Of a stretch of 64,000 nucleotides of DNA, positions 55,421 to 64,000 are shown one piece after another. The DNA lies in NCBI GenBank assembly GCA_003013855.2, contig ML058405.1:3865976-3929975 (forward strand). Reading direction: 5' to 3'. Source of the stretch: Liriodendron chinense (taxonomy: Eukaryota > Streptophyta > Magnoliopsida > Magnoliales > Magnoliaceae). The translations under genes were made by a program, and so were the position numbers. How positions within the stretch are numbered: position 1 is the stretch's first letter; each line of letters opens with the position of its first letter. The notes under the pieces were generated by a model that saw nothing but the letters and a program-made list of their open reading frames with translations, searched no databases and was not told where the DNA came from.

Positions 55421-56655
55421 TTACAAGTAGCGGATGATGGGGTCCATTCGGCTTCGTTCATTGCTAACTGGGAGAGACTCTTTCAGCTTGGGATGACTGA
55501 TGCTTGGTTCCGATAAGAACTCTATCGGAACAATCCTGGCGAGGTTGGTATCAATGGTTGAGGCCAACCTGGCTAGGGAATCCGAGTTTGCATTCTCGGA
55601 CCTCAGGACTTGTATGATCTCATAGCCGTCAAATTTTTTAAGCAAATCGCGAACTTTGCTCAGGTAGGTGATCGTCTTCTCACCCTTATCTTAATAGCTC
55701 GGTGGTCACTTGGTTGACTACTAGTTGTGAATCACTGTAGATCTTTAGCAATTGCGCTCCCATTGCCTTGGCCAGCCATAGGCCTACTAAGAGGGCCTCA
55801 TACTCAACCTTGTTGTTGGAAGCTCGGAAGCTGAAGTGTAGGGCGTACTCGACTTTAACTAGGTCGGGTGAGGTCAGGATTAACCCTGTCCCACTCCCTT
55901 GCGCATTCGAGGACCCATTTACATAGAGGGTCCACGTGGACGTTGTCGTGTCGAGCTCTGCTCTTTCCCCTCATCTGGGGGGGGGGGGGGGGTGCTAAGA
56001 GAGTACGTGAACTCTGCAATGAAATATGCAATGGCCTATCATTTGATGGTCGTCCAAGGTCGATATCCGATATCGAACTCGCCAAGCTCGATCACCCACT
56101 TGGCGAGCCGACCTGAAGCTTCTGGTTTCTGGAGTACTTGTCGAAGTGGCTTATTGGTCGAAATGACAATGGTATGTGCATGAAAGTAGGGCCTTAGGCA
56201 TCGAGAAGACATGACCAGAGCTAGGGCTAACTTCTCAATCTTAGGGTAGCACATATCAGCATCAACCACTACTCGGTTCACATAGTAGACAAGTAGTTGA
56301 ATGACCCCATCCTCCCTTATTAGGGTCGAGCTTACTGCCATTGGCGAGATAGCCAAGTATAGCAGCAGGTCCTCCCCTTACACAGGATTCGATAGTAGGG
56401 GCGGTGACCTAAGGTGGGCTTTGAGCTGCTAGAATGCATGCTCGTACTCCTCAGTCCAGGTTGGCTACTTACTTCACTTCAGTTGCTTGAAGAAGGGTAA
56501 ACACTTGTTCGTAACTACAGAGACGAATATGTTCAGCGCTGTCACCCGACTTGTGAAGCGTTAAATTTCTTTCGTCATGTTGGGCAAGTTCATTTCTATG
56601 AGAGCTCAGATCTTGTCAGGATTGGCTTCAATCCCTCGTTGGTGGACCATAAAGC
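55421..56655 (-). pseudogene. Tat-lineage RT end, RNase H and second RNase H, reverse strand
   Basis: From 56655 downward the minus strand reads FMVHQRGIEANPDKI (RT connection), then 56356-56039 is open: AISPMAVSSTLIREDGVIQL, YPKIEKLALALVMSSRCLRP, LRQVLQKPEASGRLAKWVIE. It next enters a second RNase H-like block (VEYALHFSFRASNNKVEYEA, YSDSQLVVNQV) at 55860-55700, the dual-RNase H layout of the Tat lineage. The segment 55645-55421 continues YEIIQVLRSENANSDSLARL. A G-run at 55978-55992 (Pro codons on the minus strand) shifts or blurs the frame. Confidence 0.85.
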
Positions 56656-59315
56656 TTATTAGTGCACTTTTTTATTACATATTAGTGCACCTTATTTGTC
56701 AATCACAGTGTGTCCTTAAGTTGTAATATCAGCTAAGCCTTGGTAAGCTAAAGATCAAAGATTCAACTGGACCAGAAGTATCAAGGAACAAGAACAAGTA
56801 AATGACAAGCCTTGGTGACCCTATCCCTTTGAACCAAAACACACTAAACCTCTAGATGACTTGAACCAACTGGGAAAACCCTCAGTCATTCTTATTAGCC
56901 TTAAATCATATAAAAAATATGATAAATTAGGTTGATAAAAAATGTGGAAGTTGTTGTAATTAAACCAGCCCAAACAACAGTTTTTTACAGGTCTTCGATA
57001 CATCGGAGTCCAGTTTTGATAGAACTCCGATCGATCGAAAAGATCAAGTCCCACCAAGACAAGTTTTTTATTTTGTGTTACAGGATTAAGAGGTTATAAT
57101 GGAGCAATCAAGAGTAGCATTGCTTAGAGTTACATGTCTTAGTGTTTTGAGTTGTAATATTTATTTCTATTTGACATGTAGTTTATTTGTTGTTTTGATA
57201 GTGTCATTGGTACGGACCATGACATGGTCTATGTTAGGTTTTTGTCACATAATTGACAAAAGGGGAGATTGTTAACGCACTTTTTTTATGGCATACTAGT
57301 GCACCTTATTGTCAATCACGTGTGTCCTTGAGTTGTAATGTCGATTGAGCCTTAGAAAGCTGAAAATCGAAGATTCAAGTGGACCATAAGCATCAAGGAA
57401 GAAGAAATAGGTAAATGAGATGCCTTGGTGACCCTAACCTTTTGAACCAAAACACCCTAAACCTCTAGATGACTTGGACCAACTAGGAAAACCCTTAGCC
57501 ATTCTTATTAGCCTTAGATCATATAGAAAATCATGATAAATTAGGTTAATAAAAGAGGTAGAAGCTGCTGCAATTAAACTAGACCAATCAACAATTTTTT
57601 ATAGGACTTCAATACATCGGAGTCCAGTTTCAATAGGACTCCGATCAATCGGATAAGCCATTTCGATATATCAAAATATGTCCAGCAACTTACCACCTCT
57701 CTGGTCAGATTCTCCGATTAATCAAATGGCTCAATTCGATAGATCGAGATTGATGTTATGATATATCAAAACTTAATTCGATCAATAAAAAATATGTCCA
57801 GCAACTTGTTGATTTCTCTGGACAAATTTTTTGATCCATCAAACTAACCATCTAGATATATCGAAGATCACTTCGATTAATCAAATTAGAAGTCCGATCT
57901 ATCGAAGTAGCCGTTTTCTGCCCATTTTATAACCGTTGGAGACTTTTCTATATAAACGGGAGAGACATTTTTTAGCATGAAGAGAGGAATTTTGAGGAGT
58001 TTGAAGCCACCATTATTGGAAACCATTAGAGGCTCAAATCCTAACCCTAGCAAGGCATCTTCCTTGTGATTCATCATAAGAATAGAGCATTCTAAGCTCA
58101 TGAAGATGTACTTGTCCCTCTTTGATCTCTAGAGTTTGGACTGATCTAAATAATTAAATTCATATGCAAACTCTATGATAAGATCATTGTGGGTGAGATT
58201 CTCTGGCAACTCATTCTCATTAGTTGTAGAGATCTCAAAACTACCTCTCATCACCTTAGTCACTCAAGAAGATCAAATGCAAGGCGATTGATCGTTGGAA
58301 CTGGAGCATTGGCGAAGCATCGACAACAACATCGGGGCAGCACATGGGGAGATGATTGAAGCATGGGAGAGCAGAGATCAAGCAATCTGAAATGGCGCAT
58401 CAATAGAGCTCAAATTCGATAAATAAGGTTGGCAATTTTCGTGGTGTCCAACCACTCTCTTTCCATGAAAAATTGAGTGTGAAGTTTGTTTATCAAACTC
58501 AATCCAGGTTTGTTTGTCAATTTTTGGCTTATTAGTTGAGTTTAAAAGTCTAGGGGCATTTTTCGATCCTTGGCTCGTTTGTTAAACTTAAATTCCAAGT
58601 TCGTTTGGTGATCCTTCACACGTTTATCAGGGCCTAAAACTAGCCTCCAAGGGGAGCCACCAACACGGGTGTAAACGTGTAGGTTGGGAGGAACCTGTAA
58701 ACTCCCCAGTAGGGTGAATCTGAGTTAAAACACCCAGCCAGGTTGGGAGGAACCTTATTTAAACTCCCTAGTGAATGTCGGTGTGCTTAAGGGGTGAGTA
58801 CTTGAACCGAGAGTGGAGTAAGCACATACTTGAACTACTATACATCGTTGTGTTTGGAATTGTATTTAAGCGCATTTCTTATTATGCATATCATTTAATT
58901 GTTTAATTGTAAATGCTTAATTAGAATATATGTTAGGCACTAGATAAGCACATTCACACTCAAGATGTATGTTCACTAATTAGAGTAGACTTGAGCTTAT
59001 ATGATCCACTCTCATGTAGTCTACTTAGGTTGCGTAGATTAGGTGCTTGATTAGTTTAATCATATGTTAATCTATGCATGTTTCGACTGGGTTGCTTAAT
59101 TGATTATCATATGCTAGTCTTGTGATTGGACCCACTTAGGCTTGGAAGCCAAAGTGTTCTTGCTTACTTGGTTTATTGTTAAATATCATAAGTAGGTGAA
59201 AAGAATTTCAAAAACGTCTTAGCAACAACTAGGACTTAGCCATAATTCTAGTTGCTCAGCACCAATAGCTTCTGCATGCATAGCATCTCAAGTGTTATCA
59301 AAGTGATGCAATTTC
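56656..59315 (+). mobile_element. copia-type element (SIRE-like LTR) inserted in the Tat reverse transcriptase
   Basis: AAAGC occurs immediately before (56651-56655) and after (59316-59320), and the host reading KFVGF|MVHQRG is continuous across it. A left partial LTR (56656 to about 57056) and a right LTR (57270-59315) share about 390 bp. The right one is preceded by the polypurine tract AAAAGGGGAGAT and starts TGTTAACGCAC. Only about 210 bp of interior remains, so the 5' LTR end and all genes are deleted. The orientation is + from the position of the purine tract. Confidence 0.8.
57600..57915. repeat. Cluster of TCGAT/ATCGA words in the copia LTR
   Basis: Short near-palindromes such as CCGATCAATCGG, TTCGATATATC, TTCGATAGATCGAG, TCGATCAATAAA and CCGATCTATCGAAG recur every 20-50 bp in this part of the LTR. 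The left LTR has the start of the same cluster at 56990-57045. Confidence 0.7.
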
Positions 59316-59338
59316 AAAGCCCACGAACTTTTTTTAGC

Positions 59339-60000
59339 TTACGTAAAAGTGTACTTGCTCGGGTTGAGCTTCATCTTGTATTTTCTTAAGCTGCCAAACA
59401 TTTCTCTCAGGTCGGCACTGTGGCCTATGACCTCTGTGCTCTTGACGAGCATGTCTTTGACTAAGACCTCCATTGTCTTCCCGATCTGCTCGACGAACAT
59501 CTTGTTCATCAACCTCTGGTAGGTCATCTCGACCTTCTTCAGGTCAAATGGCAGTGACTTGATAGTAGTCTTATGCTTATCGTACTTGTGCATGCTGATC
59601 TGGTTGTACCCTGAATACAGATTCATGAAGTTGAGTAATGCATACTCGGAGGTGGCATCCACCAATTAGTTGATTCTTGGGAGCAGGAAGTTGTCCTTAG
59701 GGGCAGGTCCTTGTTCAGGTCAATGTAGTCTACACAAACTCTCCACTTTCGTTGGCCTTTTTTACCAACACTACGTTGGTGAGCCAATCGGGGTAGTAAA
59801 CCTCTTCGGCCAAATCGGCTTAAAGGAGCTTGCCGACCTCTTTGTTGATGGCAGCGTTATCTTTTCGCATCGAAAGCTCGTCTCTTTTGTTGGACGGGCT
59901 TGTGGTTGGGGTCCAAATTTAGGCAGTGGACCATAATGCTCAGATTTATCCTAGCATGTCTTGGTGAAACCACACAAACACGTTGGCGTGCTCTCTTAGT
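59339..60000 (-). pseudogene. Tat-lineage reverse transcriptase, N-terminal part, reverse strand
   Basis: The minus strand near 59810-59690 gives PDWLTNVVLVKKGQRKWRVC and VDYIDLNK, then after a frameshift 59665-59339 is open: VDATSEYALLNFMNLYSGYN, QRLMNKMFVEQIGKTMEV, LNPSKYTF. In the catalytic motif the usual YVDDMLVKS reads LVKDMLVKS, with the first Asp changed to Lys. It ends at the copia insertion and resumes at 56655. Confidence 0.85.
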
Positions 60001-60209
60001 AGGTCTGTCATTTCTGCTCAGAGTTAGGGATCAAGCAATGACTCGATCTGAATTGTCCTCGCCAGATCTTCCTCAAAGAGTTGTACAGGGACCAGGTCCT
60101 CTATAGGCGATCCTCTCTCTGTTCTCTCCTCCCTTAGATCTAAGGAGGTGATTTGCATGGCTTTTTGTCCTTGTGCTCTTCCTCGGAGAGCTGTTGCGTA
60201 ACATTGTCG

Positions 60210-60480
60210 GGCTTCTTGCTAGTCACCCCTGACTTTGTCAACCTTATGCTCGATCGAGAACTTCATTGTGAGGTGGTAGATGGAGACCACAGCCCGCATG
60301 GCGTCCAAGGAGGGCCTGCCTAGAATAACATTGTAGATTGAAGGGCGGTCCACTACGAGGAAATCTACCATGAGGGTGACTGATCCCCATCTTTTCGAAG
60401 GTAAATGCGTAGAGGATATCTGTCGAGTTGTCGGTGTCGACCAGCATCCGATATAGCTTGCGATTAGCCATAGACAAGGT
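60210..60480 (-). pseudogene. Tat-lineage protease fragment, reverse strand
   Basis: The minus strand reads ANRKLYRMLVDTDNSTDIL in one frame and MVDFLVVDRPSIYNVILGRP plus MKFSIEHKVDKVRGD in another, the conserved end of a Tat protease. The frame is split by an indel. It is cut at 60480 by the LTR that starts at 60481. Confidence 0.8.
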
Positions 60481-62068
60481 TGTTCGCTTCCCCAAGTGTA
60501 GGGTTGCAATGTAGTAATAATCTCGGTAAGACCAAGGTCGATCCACAAGGACTTATGCAGGAATCCACAAAACACTTTCAATAGTTCTACTAAAGAGCTA
60601 ACAAACAGATTTGATGTAAATAGTAATAGTTGAATTAAACTGAAGGTAATCAATTAATAAAAAGGCACTAGGGATTCAAGGATCCACTTGTAACAATCCT
60701 TGATGCTCAATTTGCTGTGGTTTCTCACTTTCTCAACTAGAATCGAAATTAAGTTCTATTTAGTCGGATGATAGAGCAGTTAAACCAAACAATCTAACAT
60801 ATGTAGGATCCATGTATATGATTCACTCAATGCAAGCTAGGATGAGCATACTCAATTGCATAGGTCAGTCCCAATTCCAAAAGGTTGAGATCCTAATCAT
60901 AACCATCATTAAATCCTATCACAAGACAAAACTAGATCATGATTTGAACTTGATCCAAATCATATACACAGTCTCACATACTTCAGAATTTCCAGAAAAG
61001 TAGACTTTTGGTATGAAGCTCCCACATTTAGATCATAGATCAAGAGCGTATTCCAATTCCTCGGATCATACAGGTCTAGACTAGCTCACAACAATTAAGA
61101 ACTCAAGCAATTCTTCCAAACATCCATGAGTCATCATAAGATTAAGAAAAACTACTTAGTACTTGAATTAAACTTCAAACAATTGTTATTAATATGAAAT
61201 CTAACTTAAAACCAAATCAAACGAATTGAAACATCTTAGATTCACTTCAAGCTTCACCTCTTAGCCCTACCTAAGAGGTTTAGCCGTTCATGATTCAAGG
61301 AAACATGAAAGCAACTAAACAAAGCATAAAACTAGAAAGCAAACTAGGAGAAGTTGTAGAACTCCGAAATCGACTTCCACCATCTCCCACCGTGCTCAAT
61401 CTGTTCTAGGATGCCTTAAGAACTGATCCCTAGGTGTCCTTTTATAGTGGTGAAGCTCCTCTGCGTCGGAATCATCCAGAAGATGCGTAAGAATACGCAG
61501 TGCGCAGAGAAATTCGGAGCTTGTAGAACACGCCCAGTTACACAGACGACCGGTTGCACTGACCGGTCTGAGCTCCTGGACTACCGGTCTGAGCTCTTGG
61601 ACGACCGGTCTCAAAATCGCAAAAAACTGTCCAGAGACTTTTCGTAATTTCCGAGCCCACAAATTTAATTCAAGGATTGGTCGAACAACCGGTCTGAGCA
61701 GTGGACGACCGGTCGCACGACCGGTCTTAACAGGTCCAGTGAGTTGTGGCCGCAGGGCCCCTTCTGTTGAGTGTTCGGACCAGTCGGACGACTGGTCCTG
61801 GGCTATGGACGATCGGTCGGACAACCGGTCTTGGGCACATTCTTCTGCTTTCTTTCTTCTTTCCTCTGACTTCTTTCTTCCATACTTTGACACTTAGTCC
61901 TTTAATCTTCTATGCTTGTAAATAGCGTCTTTAAGTCTCCACTTGATGAATTCTCTCTCTTATCCCTACAATCACAAATCCATGCATTAGATTAGTCTTT
62001 AAATCATGAAAACATTGCATAATGAGTGATGAATTGGGGTTAGAATATGCACAATTAAGAGGTCAACA
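60481..62068 (-). repeat. Gypsy 3' LTR, copy C
   Basis: On the minus strand it starts TGTTGACCTCTTAATTGTGC and ends GGGAAGCGAACA (TG...CA), 1,588 bp. A G-rich tract (TTGGGGGGTG) directly precedes it on that strand and integrase lies farther upstream, so it is a 3' LTR. It is colinear with copies A and B. It contains eight ACCGGT palindromes between 61549 and 61830. A 165-codon open frame over the cluster (minus, 61893-61396) is Arg/Pro/Val-rich with an internal repeat RPVVQEL and is probably not a gene. Confidence 0.85.
61545..61832. promoter_or_regulatory. Cluster of ACCGGT palindromes in the LTR
   Basis: Eight ACCGGT hexamers, most as GACCGGTC or CACCGG-like 8-mers, plus near variants (GGACCAGTCGGACGACTGG) lie within 290 bp. 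Each hexamer is its own reverse complement, so the array could bind a dimeric factor. That use is inference. Confidence 0.55.
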
Positions 62069-63196
62069 CACCCCCCAACCAACATTTTGCTAGTCCCGAG
62101 CAAAACATGCTTGAAACCAATTCCATTCTTCAAAACCCAACTCTCCTTCAGAAACTATTCTTCTATACATCCCAAGCCACACAAGTGTAAGAGTCAGAAA
62201 AATTAGGTGATAAAGGTTGAAACTGTAAACTCTCAAAACATAATAAGTATCCATATGAAATTCCCGCTGATTGGTTGATAAATAGAAGAACTTGAACAAA
62301 TTCAACCTAGTGTGTATAGTAAAAATTCATCTCATGAGTTTCCAGGATTATCTTCTTCATAGATCAACTAGACTATAGATCTTAAGGTATATGGAGCAAC
62401 AACAAGCCAATGACAGAAATTTGCCTTACTGTCCTTCTGACGGCTTTCACTACTACGTCCCATTTCCAGCTTTGGTTACGGGTAGACCATCCCCCGGTTG
62501 GTAATAGGTAACCCTAATCGGAATTTTCCACCATTTTTCCATCATTCCCAATTTCATCCTTCCTTTTCCTTTTTCTTTTAAATTAGATAGGATTTTTAGA
62601 AATCCATATCTTTCGTTGTTTTTCGATGGAGAAGGATGGACAAGTACCCCGGCTTGGTTTCTCAACACCTTAAAGCAAAGTCTAGCTAATCCACAAATTA
62701 TATAATCTTTTCAACCTATGAAAATCGTGTAATGTGAACTAGGTGTAAGAGTGTTCAAATTTTCTATCAATCACGTAAATATGGGAATTCACATATAAAA
62801 CCCTTATGTTAAAAGAAGTTCAAGACTTACAACATCATACACTTCGTATCCCCTCCTCTTATGCTCGTATCATCTTGAATGCATAGCAGTAAGGTTTTCT
62901 AAAAGAGTTTTGAAATTTTTGAAAATTGAACAAGTTCCTACATAATTGCTCGAGATGTTACAAAACACTGGATCCATCCTAGTGATCCTACACCCCCCAA
63001 CCAAATCTTGCATTGTCCTCAATGTAAAAGATGTTCAATGAGCAAAACATGAGAGCAATTCTAAAATAAAAGGGAATGGGGAATGATAGTACCTGCGAGA
63101 ACAAAAAGCAGAATTCTTCCTCCTTCTAACAAACCTATGAATAAGTAAACAAAAGCAAGAAAATCCTAATCCTAACTACTCTATACCTCCATCAGA
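62069..63196 (-). repeat. Gypsy 3' untranslated spacer between integrase and 3' LTR
   Basis: This is non-coding, AT-rich sequence ending next to the LTR in a C-run (G-run on the minus strand). It resembles 43721-44485, which shows that the left element also has this spacer. It also has the 'ccccccaacca' motif twice (62071 and 62994). Confidence 0.6.
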
Positions 63197-63996
63197 CTAG
63201 GAGATCAAACATCTTGATACACAGGATCAGTCAGAGGTATGGACATACCTTCTGAAGGAAACTTCTCAAAGAACGGCTTTAATCGCTGACCATTCGCCTT
63301 AAAGATGTTGCCATTCCTAGGATTTAACAACTCGACGGTCCCATATAGATAAACAATTTATATTATGTAAGGACCGGTCCATCGAGATCTCAATTTCTCC
63401 GAAATAAATGTAAGCGAGAATTATACAGAAGGACTTTTTGATTAATCGTGAATGTCTTACGAAAAATGTTGTTATCATGGAACACCTTCGTCTTGTCCTT
63501 GTAAATTCTCGCATTCTCATATGCTTTCGTTCCGGAGTTCCGCAAGTTCATTTAATTGAAGTTTGCGCAACGAGCTTGCTTTGTCAGAATCAAAATTCAT
63601 CTTCTTTATTGCCCAATACGCCCTATGTTCCAACTCCACAGGCAAGTGACAAGCATTCCCATAGACAAGTCTATAGAGAGACATTCCAATAGGGGTCTTA
63701 AAAGCGGTACGGTAAGCCCAAAGTGTATCAGTAAGTCGAAGCAACCAATCCTTGCGATCGGGGTTCACCGTTTTCTCCAAAATATGTTTAATCTCCCTGT
63801 TGGATATCTCAGCTTGTCCACTTGTTTGTGGGTGATAGGGAGTGCTCACTTTGTGATTAACGCCATATTTCTTCATTAAAGTTTCAAATGGGCGATTACA
63901 AAAGTGAGACCCTCCATCACTTATGATGACTCGGGGTGTTCCAAACCAGAAAAGAATATTCTCTTTTAAGAAACTGAATGACTGTTTTATGGTCAT
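63197..63996 (-). pseudogene. Gypsy integrase core, continues beyond window
   Basis: Minus-strand 63996-63517 is open for 159 codons: LFWFGTPRVIISDGGSHFCN, the block GVNHKVSTPYHPQTSGQAE with ISNREIKHILEKTV, then WLLRLTDTLWAYRTAFKTPI and YGNACHLPVELEHRAYWAIK. The second Asp (SDGG) and catalytic Glu (GQAE) are intact. A stop follows at 63517; downstream text (RIYKDKTKVFHDNN) continues in another frame. The upstream pol lies beyond base 64000. This is the best-preserved TE coding segment in the window. Confidence 0.88.
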
Positions 63997-64000
63997 TATT

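Noticed and set aside
61396..61893. 165-codon minus-strand open frame with RPVVQEL repeats
   Set aside because: It lies inside LTR copy C over the ACCGGT cluster; the repeated peptide follows from the DNA palindromes. Copies A and B do not keep the frame.

Overview
This is nuclear DNA of a flowering plant. One conserved multi-exon gene can be read on the + strand. Everything else is transposable-element sequence, much of it nested and broken. The gene encodes the plant XMAP215/Dis1-family microtubule polymerase MOR1 (GEM1). The window holds its last 36 exons (14510-41410), about 1,400 codons, covering what should be TOG3, TOG4, TOG5 and the C-terminal region up to the stop. The N-terminal third (about 575 residues by comparison with Arabidopsis) must lie before base 1. 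Very large introns (at least 14.5 kb, 6.0 kb and 10.8 kb) in a housekeeping gene point to a TE-rich genome, perhaps a magnoliid or another non-grass lineage (low confidence on the clade).

Layout. Bases 1-14509 are intron, occupied mainly by a nest: a Ty1/copia element (LTRs 1103-... and 13748-14036) split by a Ty3/gypsy element (1224-8435), whose own 3' LTR is split by a terminal-inverted-repeat element (about 4168-8021), which holds a ~3 kb LTR-like repeat (4412-7385), which holds a small MULE-like MITE (4632-4920). Exons 1-8 lie at 14510-16504. The 6 kb intron 16505-22485 holds a minus-strand copia remnant and two hAT-like elements. Exons 9-23 lie at 22486-27247. The 10.8 kb intron 27248-38035 holds a miniature LTR element (28660-29303), a second ~2.7 kb LTR-like repeat, a minus-strand hAT remnant, LINE scraps and a 529-bp foldback element with a perfect 9-bp target duplication. 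Exons 24-36 lie at 38036-41410.

From about 42.5 kb to the end there is only retrotransposon DNA. A minus-strand Athila/Tat-type gypsy element (5' LTR 50112-51408, gag and protease pieces down to about 42.9 kb) is interrupted by a solo LTR of its own family (47586-49118) and a tandem pair of miniature LTR elements (44491-45609). A Tat-lineage gypsy element (about 51.4-60.48 kb) has pol on the minus strand and an extra ORF on the opposite strand. Its reverse transcriptase is split by a copia-type insertion (56656-59315, target duplication AAAGC). The 3' LTR and integrase of a third gypsy element (60481-64000) run off the end.

Points most worth checking: a single extra G in MOR1 exon 15812-15918 that shifts the frame inside a TOG domain; two miniature LTR elements whose interiors are only about 45-52 bp; the near-palindromic foldback element in the transcribed intron; and an LTR family carrying clustered ACCGGT palindromes. 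I found no bacterial-type genes, CRISPR arrays, rRNA or convincing tRNA genes.
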